43,219 bases of DNA from Clostridiaceae bacterium (GTDB taxonomy: Bacteria; Bacillota; Clostridia; TANB77; CAG-508). Position numbers and translations under genes: made by a program. Under the pieces are notes generated by a model. That model was not told where the DNA came from, did not search any database, and saw only the letters and a program-made list of their open reading frames with translations. The stretch is taken from assembly GCA_021771025.1 (NCBI GenBank), contig JAETPW010000015.1, forward strand, positions 1-43,219, written 5' to 3'. This document shows, one piece after another, positions 40,648-43,219 of this stretch; positions within the stretch are counted from its first letter, which is position 1, and each line of letters opens with the position of its first letter.

Positions 40648-41491
40648 ATTTAGTTAAAAAATATTGGTATATTTCATTTTTATTAACTTTTCTATCTTTT
40701 GCTATCTTTTTTATAATTTCCTTTTTTTCTATTCCTTGTTTATGGTAGTATTGATAATGTTCTTCTAATGATATAGTAGTTAGATCCTTTTTCTCGTCTT
40801 CCTTTTCTTGACTTCCCTCTATTAATAAAACAAATTCTCCTTTTATTTGTTCAATAGAAGTTAATAATTCTTCTGCGGTTCCTCGAATAAATTCTTCATG
40901 AATTTTAGTTATCTCTTTGGCTAGTACCATTTTTCTTTTCTCTAATATTGGAGCTAATTCTTGTAAAGTTGTTTTTAATTTATGAGGCGCTTCGTATAGT
41001 ATTATAGTTTGATTACTTTTCTGAATCATTTCTATTTTTTCTTTTCTGAGTTTTTTATGAAGAGGCAAAAATCCTAAGAATAAAAATTCCTCAGTAGATA
41101 ACCCTGAACAAATTAACGCATTTATCATGGCACATGCTCCTGGAATAGGAACTACATTAATATGATCCTCAATACATTTTTGAATCATTACTTCTCCTGG
41201 ATCACATATACCAGGAGTTCCTGCATCCGAAACTAGAGCAATATTTTCTCCTTTTTGTAATTTTTCATACAAAATTGCTGATTTATTTTCTTCGTTATGC
41301 CTATGATAACTGATGAGTGGTTTAGTAATTTCGTAGTAATTTAATAATTTTAAGGTATGTCTAGTGTCTTCTGCTGCAATACAGTCTACTTCCTTTAAAA
41401 TTCGCAGTGCTCTTAAGGTAATGTCTTCTAAATTCCCAATGGGAGTAGCAACAATGTATAGTGTTCCTGTTTTCATTTCTTGTTTTTCCAC
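40646..41491 (-). CDS. rsmI: 16S rRNA (cytidine-1402 2'-O)-methyltransferase
   Basis: RsmI methylates the ribose of C1402 in the ribosomal decoding centre. The 281-residue tetrapyrrole-methylase-fold protein begins GTLYIVATPIGNLEDITLRA (near residues 9-28), then CIAAEDTRHTLKLLNYYEI, ALVSDAGTPGICDPGEVMIQ, VPIPGACAMINALICSGL and LYEAPHKLKTTLQEL. The last segment (about 235-281) is a basic helical tail. The start is GTG at 41491, with AGGAG 7 nt upstream; an ATG four codons later is less well spaced. The gene is downstream of trmN6 by 44 nt, and the two are probably co-transcribed. Confidence 0.95.
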   Translation of the reverse strand: MEKQEMKTGTLYIVATPIGNLEDITLRALRILKEVDCIAAEDTRHTLKLLNYYEITKPLISYHRHNEENKSAILYEKLQKGENIALVSDAGTPGICDPGEVMIQKCIEDHINVVPIPGACAMINALICSGLSTEEFLFLGFLPLHKKLRKEKIEMIQKSNQTIILYEAPHKLKTTLQELAPILEKRKMVLAKEITKIHEEFIRGTAEELLTSIEQIKGEFVLLIEGSQEKEDEKKDLTTISLEEHYQYYHKQGIEKKEIIKKIAKDRKVNKNEIYQYFLTK

Positions 41492-41535
41492 TTTAATTCT
41501 CCTATTTTAACTATTCTATTTATTAATGACGAAAA

Positions 41536-42282
41536 TTAATCGTCCCTATGATAAATTTCACGAATTTCTTTCGTCTCATTACCTAATTCATCATAAATAT
41601 ATAAATTAGGCAATATTTTTAAAAAGTTTTTTCCTCTTTTTACCCCTTTAATTAATACTAAACAAGGTGGCTTTTTTTGATTAGAATATACCATTCTCAT
41701 TTCTTTTGGCTCTAATTGATATTTTCTCATTAAACTCAATAGATCTACCAACCTTTCAGGGCGGTGAACCATATATATTTCTCCTCTGTCTTTTAATAAA
41801 ACAAAAGCAGTTTGAATAAAATCTTCCAATGATGCTGTTAACTCATGACGAGAAATATTCTTTTTTATTTCTTGATTCTGTACACCTGTATTTATTTTTT
41901 TATAAGGAGGATTGGAAACAATTACGTCAAAAGATTCTTTACAAAACAAAGATGGTACTGCTAAAATATTTGTATTGATAATTTCAAATTTATTTTCTAA
42001 TTGATTTAAATGAATACTTCTTTGCGCCATTTCACAAACTTCTTGTTGAATTTCTACTCCTACAATTTTTTTTAATGGTGTTTTTTCACATAGTAAGATA
42101 GGAATAATTCCTGTACCCGTTCCTAAGTCCATAACATAGGCATCTTTTTTTATTGATTTCGCAAAATCAGAAAGTAAGATACTATCTATTCCAAAACAAA
42201 AACCTTTCGTATTTTGTATGATTTTTAATCCTTTAAATTGTAAATCATCTATTCTTTCATTTTCTTTTATTTGTATATTCAT
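41536..42282 (-). CDS. tRNA1(Val) adenine-37 N6-methyltransferase family protein
   Basis: This 248-residue class I methyltransferase resembles TrmN6/YfiC and Bacillus YabB. The SAM-binding motif is VMDLGTGTGIIPILLCEK (residues 50-67). The acidic motif VGVEIQQEVCEMAQRSI follows, and the catalytic NPPY is in VIVSNPPYKK near residue 125. NPPY indicates methylation of an amino group, such as N6 of adenine. The N-terminal IDDLQFKGLKIIQNTKGFCF is also typical. Start ATG follows a modest AAAGGAT. Pairing with rsmI is conserved in Firmicutes. Whether the substrate is tRNA-Val A37 here is inferred from the family. Confidence 0.88.
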   Translation of the reverse strand: MNIQIKENERIDDLQFKGLKIIQNTKGFCFGIDSILLSDFAKSIKKDAYVMDLGTGTGIIPILLCEKTPLKKIVGVEIQQEVCEMAQRSIHLNQLENKFEIINTNILAVPSLFCKESFDVIVSNPPYKKINTGVQNQEIKKNISRHELTASLEDFIQTAFVLLKDRGEIYMVHRPERLVDLLSLMRKYQLEPKEMRMVYSNQKKPPCLVLIKGVKRGKNFLKILPNLYIYDELGNETKEIREIYHRDD

Positions 42283-42289
42283 TTTTTAT

Positions 42290-42540
42290 CCTTTACATTT
42301 TTATTATTTATTTTTTATTATTTATTATTTATTTTTTTATTATTTATTATTTTACTATTTATTTTTTATTTTTTTGTTATTTATTAATTTACTATTTATT
42401 TTTTATTATTTATTTTTTTGTTATTAATTATTTTACTATTTATTTTTTATTATTTATTTTTTTGTTATTAATTATTTTACTATTTATTTTTTTGTTATTT
42501 GTTTTTTAGTTATTATTTTTTATTATTACTATTTTCTTTT
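42290..42540. repeat. AT-rich tandem repeat block (44-bp unit)
   Basis: Nearly pure TTATTTATTT-type sequence. A 44-bp unit containing ACTATTTATTTTTTATTATT and ending TTTTTTTG occurs at 42377-42420, 42421-42464 and in part at 42465-42494. More degenerate units precede it. It is T-rich on the plus strand, lies upstream of trmN6, and encodes nothing credible. Confidence 0.8.
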
Positions 42541-42823
42541 TATCACTTTTCTAGAAAACGGTTTTTGGTCTCCAGAAAAATTTTTCTATTTTTCAATATG
42601 AATTTAAGGATAAGCTATTTCAAAATAAAAACTTATTACCATTAAAAATCAATTATCTGTATAACTATTTTTAATAATAAAATTTTTATGTACACTAAAC
42701 AAAAAAACTCTTTTTTCTACAATTAATACGTAAAAAAGTAAATATCCGAAGGAAGAAAAGAAATTTTTTACTTTGAATTTTTTCCTAATTAATCTAAGAG
42801 ATGTTTTAATCAGTAAACTATTA
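42541..42823. other. AT-rich intergenic stretch without visible genes
   Basis: Apart from a CTAGAAAACGGTTTTTGG-type inverted AAAACGGTTTT at about 42554-42564, I see no gene, hairpin or repeat that I can support here. Confidence 0.4.
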
Positions 42824-42850
42824 ACAAAATATTTTTTCTTACATATTATA
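42824..42850 (+). promoter_or_regulatory. Possible sigma-K-type promoter
   Basis: AC at 42824-42825, then 16 nt, then CATATTATA (42842-42850) agrees with the late mother-cell pattern AC-N16-CATANNNTA. The sequence is so AT-rich that the match could be chance. It is about 40 nt upstream of the small gene at 42891. Confidence 0.3.
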
Positions 42851-42890
42851 CTACAAAATAAATATCAATGCAAATTTTAGGAGGTAAAAA

Positions 42891-43079
42891 ATGAATCAGT
42901 CCAGCCAAAATAATTTTCCTTTATCAGAAAATAGAGGTGATAAAAAACCACCTCATAAAAAATTTGATTTTAAATTATATAAAAAAAACACTACCAAGTC
43001 TTTAAATGATGTTGAATATTTTCTAAATCATTTTCATCATTTTTTTAAATACATTAAATTATATAAAATTTTAAAATAA
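42891..43079 (+). CDS. Small hypothetical basic protein
   Basis: This is a 62-residue protein beginning MNQSSQNNFPLSENRGDKKP. The middle is Lys-rich (HKKFDFKLYKKNTTK) and the end His/Phe/Tyr-rich (YFLNHFHHFFKYIKLYKILK). No domain is recognised and there is no membrane segment. A perfect AGGAGG lies 6 nt before the ATG, which is the best support that it is translated. The Asn/Gln-rich start and aromatic tail would suit a small spore-coat-type protein, and a possible sigma-K promoter lies upstream, but both points are weak. It stands alone between two AT-rich repeat blocks. Confidence 0.55.
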   Translation: MNQSSQNNFPLSENRGDKKPPHKKFDFKLYKKNTTKSLNDVEYFLNHFHHFFKYIKLYKILK

Positions 43080-43099
43080 TTTTTTTATTATTTATTTTT

Positions 43100-43219
43100 T
43101 AAATATTTTATTATTTTATTATTTTATTATTTTATTATTTTATTATTTTATTATTTTATTATTTTATTATTTTATTATTTTATTATTTTATTATTTTATT
43201 ATTTTATTATTTTATTATT
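43100..43219. repeat. Octamer microsatellite (TTATTTTA)n at the window edge
   Basis: The period-8 unit TTATTTTA is repeated about 14 times without change and continues to the end of the window. It carries no reading frame of note. Such a tract is a common cause of assembly breaks and of strand slippage. Confidence 0.9.

Noticed and set aside
42218..42427. Plus-strand frame of 69 codons rich in Phe, Tyr and Leu
   Set aside because: It is a translation of the AT tandem repeat and overlaps the start of trmN6.
43100..43219. Origin-type DnaA box cluster in the AT-rich end
   Set aside because: No DnaA-box sequences (TTATCCACA-like) are visible; it is a simple octamer repeat.

Overview
This 43.2-kb window is AT-rich DNA from a spore-forming low-GC Firmicute, most likely a gut-type member of the Clostridia. 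The evidence is spoIIR, spmA/spmB, sleB/ypeB and an alpha/beta-type SASP gene, a short bacterial SRP RNA beside dnaX, standard-code stops including TGA, and strong AGGAGG-type ribosome binding sites. I cannot name the species. The right edge runs into a low-complexity octamer repeat, so it may be a contig end.

Layout. 1-2.8 kb: a partial gene, an IS110-type insertion sequence with a probable bridge RNA in its leader, and a truncated ZIP metal transporter. 2.8-8.6 kb: prfA, a DUF2207-like membrane protein, and a yhaO/yhaN-like nuclease/ATPase pair. 9-14.4 kb: a decaying accessory segment with an AAA-ATPase/PD-(D/E)XK gene broken by one in-frame stop, a VirD4/TraG coupling protein frameshifted inside its P-loop, and two unrecognised genes. 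14.5-18.3 kb: a DnaJ-like chaperone, ddl and murF. 18.4-24.4 kb: a small HTH protein, the SASP gene, a VanW-domain protein, sleB-ypeB, and a UgtP-like glycosyltransferase. 24.5-29.1 kb: the conserved block tadA - SRP RNA - dnaX - ybaB - recR, as near the origin in Bacillus. 29.1-34.9 kb: tRNA-Arg(CCU), a TtcA-like thiolase, phosphoglucomutase, a UDP-sugar pyrophosphorylase and an unknown gene. 35.1-42.3 kb: spoIIR, murA, walJ-like, rlmH, spmA/spmB with a possible 35-aa membrane peptide, abrB-like, rsmI and trmN6 (again Bacillus-like order). 42.3-43.2 kb: AT-rich repeats and one small gene.

The genes form several functional sets: cell wall precursors (ddl, murF, murA), replication/repair (dnaX, recR, ybaB, yhaO/yhaN), RNA and translation modification (prfA, tadA, ttcA-like, rlmH, rsmI, trmN6), sporulation/germination, and a possible Glc-1-P to UDP-sugar to glycolipid route.

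The most unusual content is a family of dispersed long hairpins between genes. Six near-complete copies share a roughly 95%-identical core of exactly 100 bp (99 in one). The core is flanked by inverted arms of about 43 bp. Arm sequence differs widely between copies, yet the two arms within a copy are perfectly or almost perfectly complementary. Conserved outer flanks lie beyond the arms and define two arm classes, which sit side by side at three loci. Related elements carry a different core. I do not recognise this family. The strict Watson-Crick matching points to a DNA-level process (hairpin-templated repair or mobilisation) at least as much as to RNA structure.
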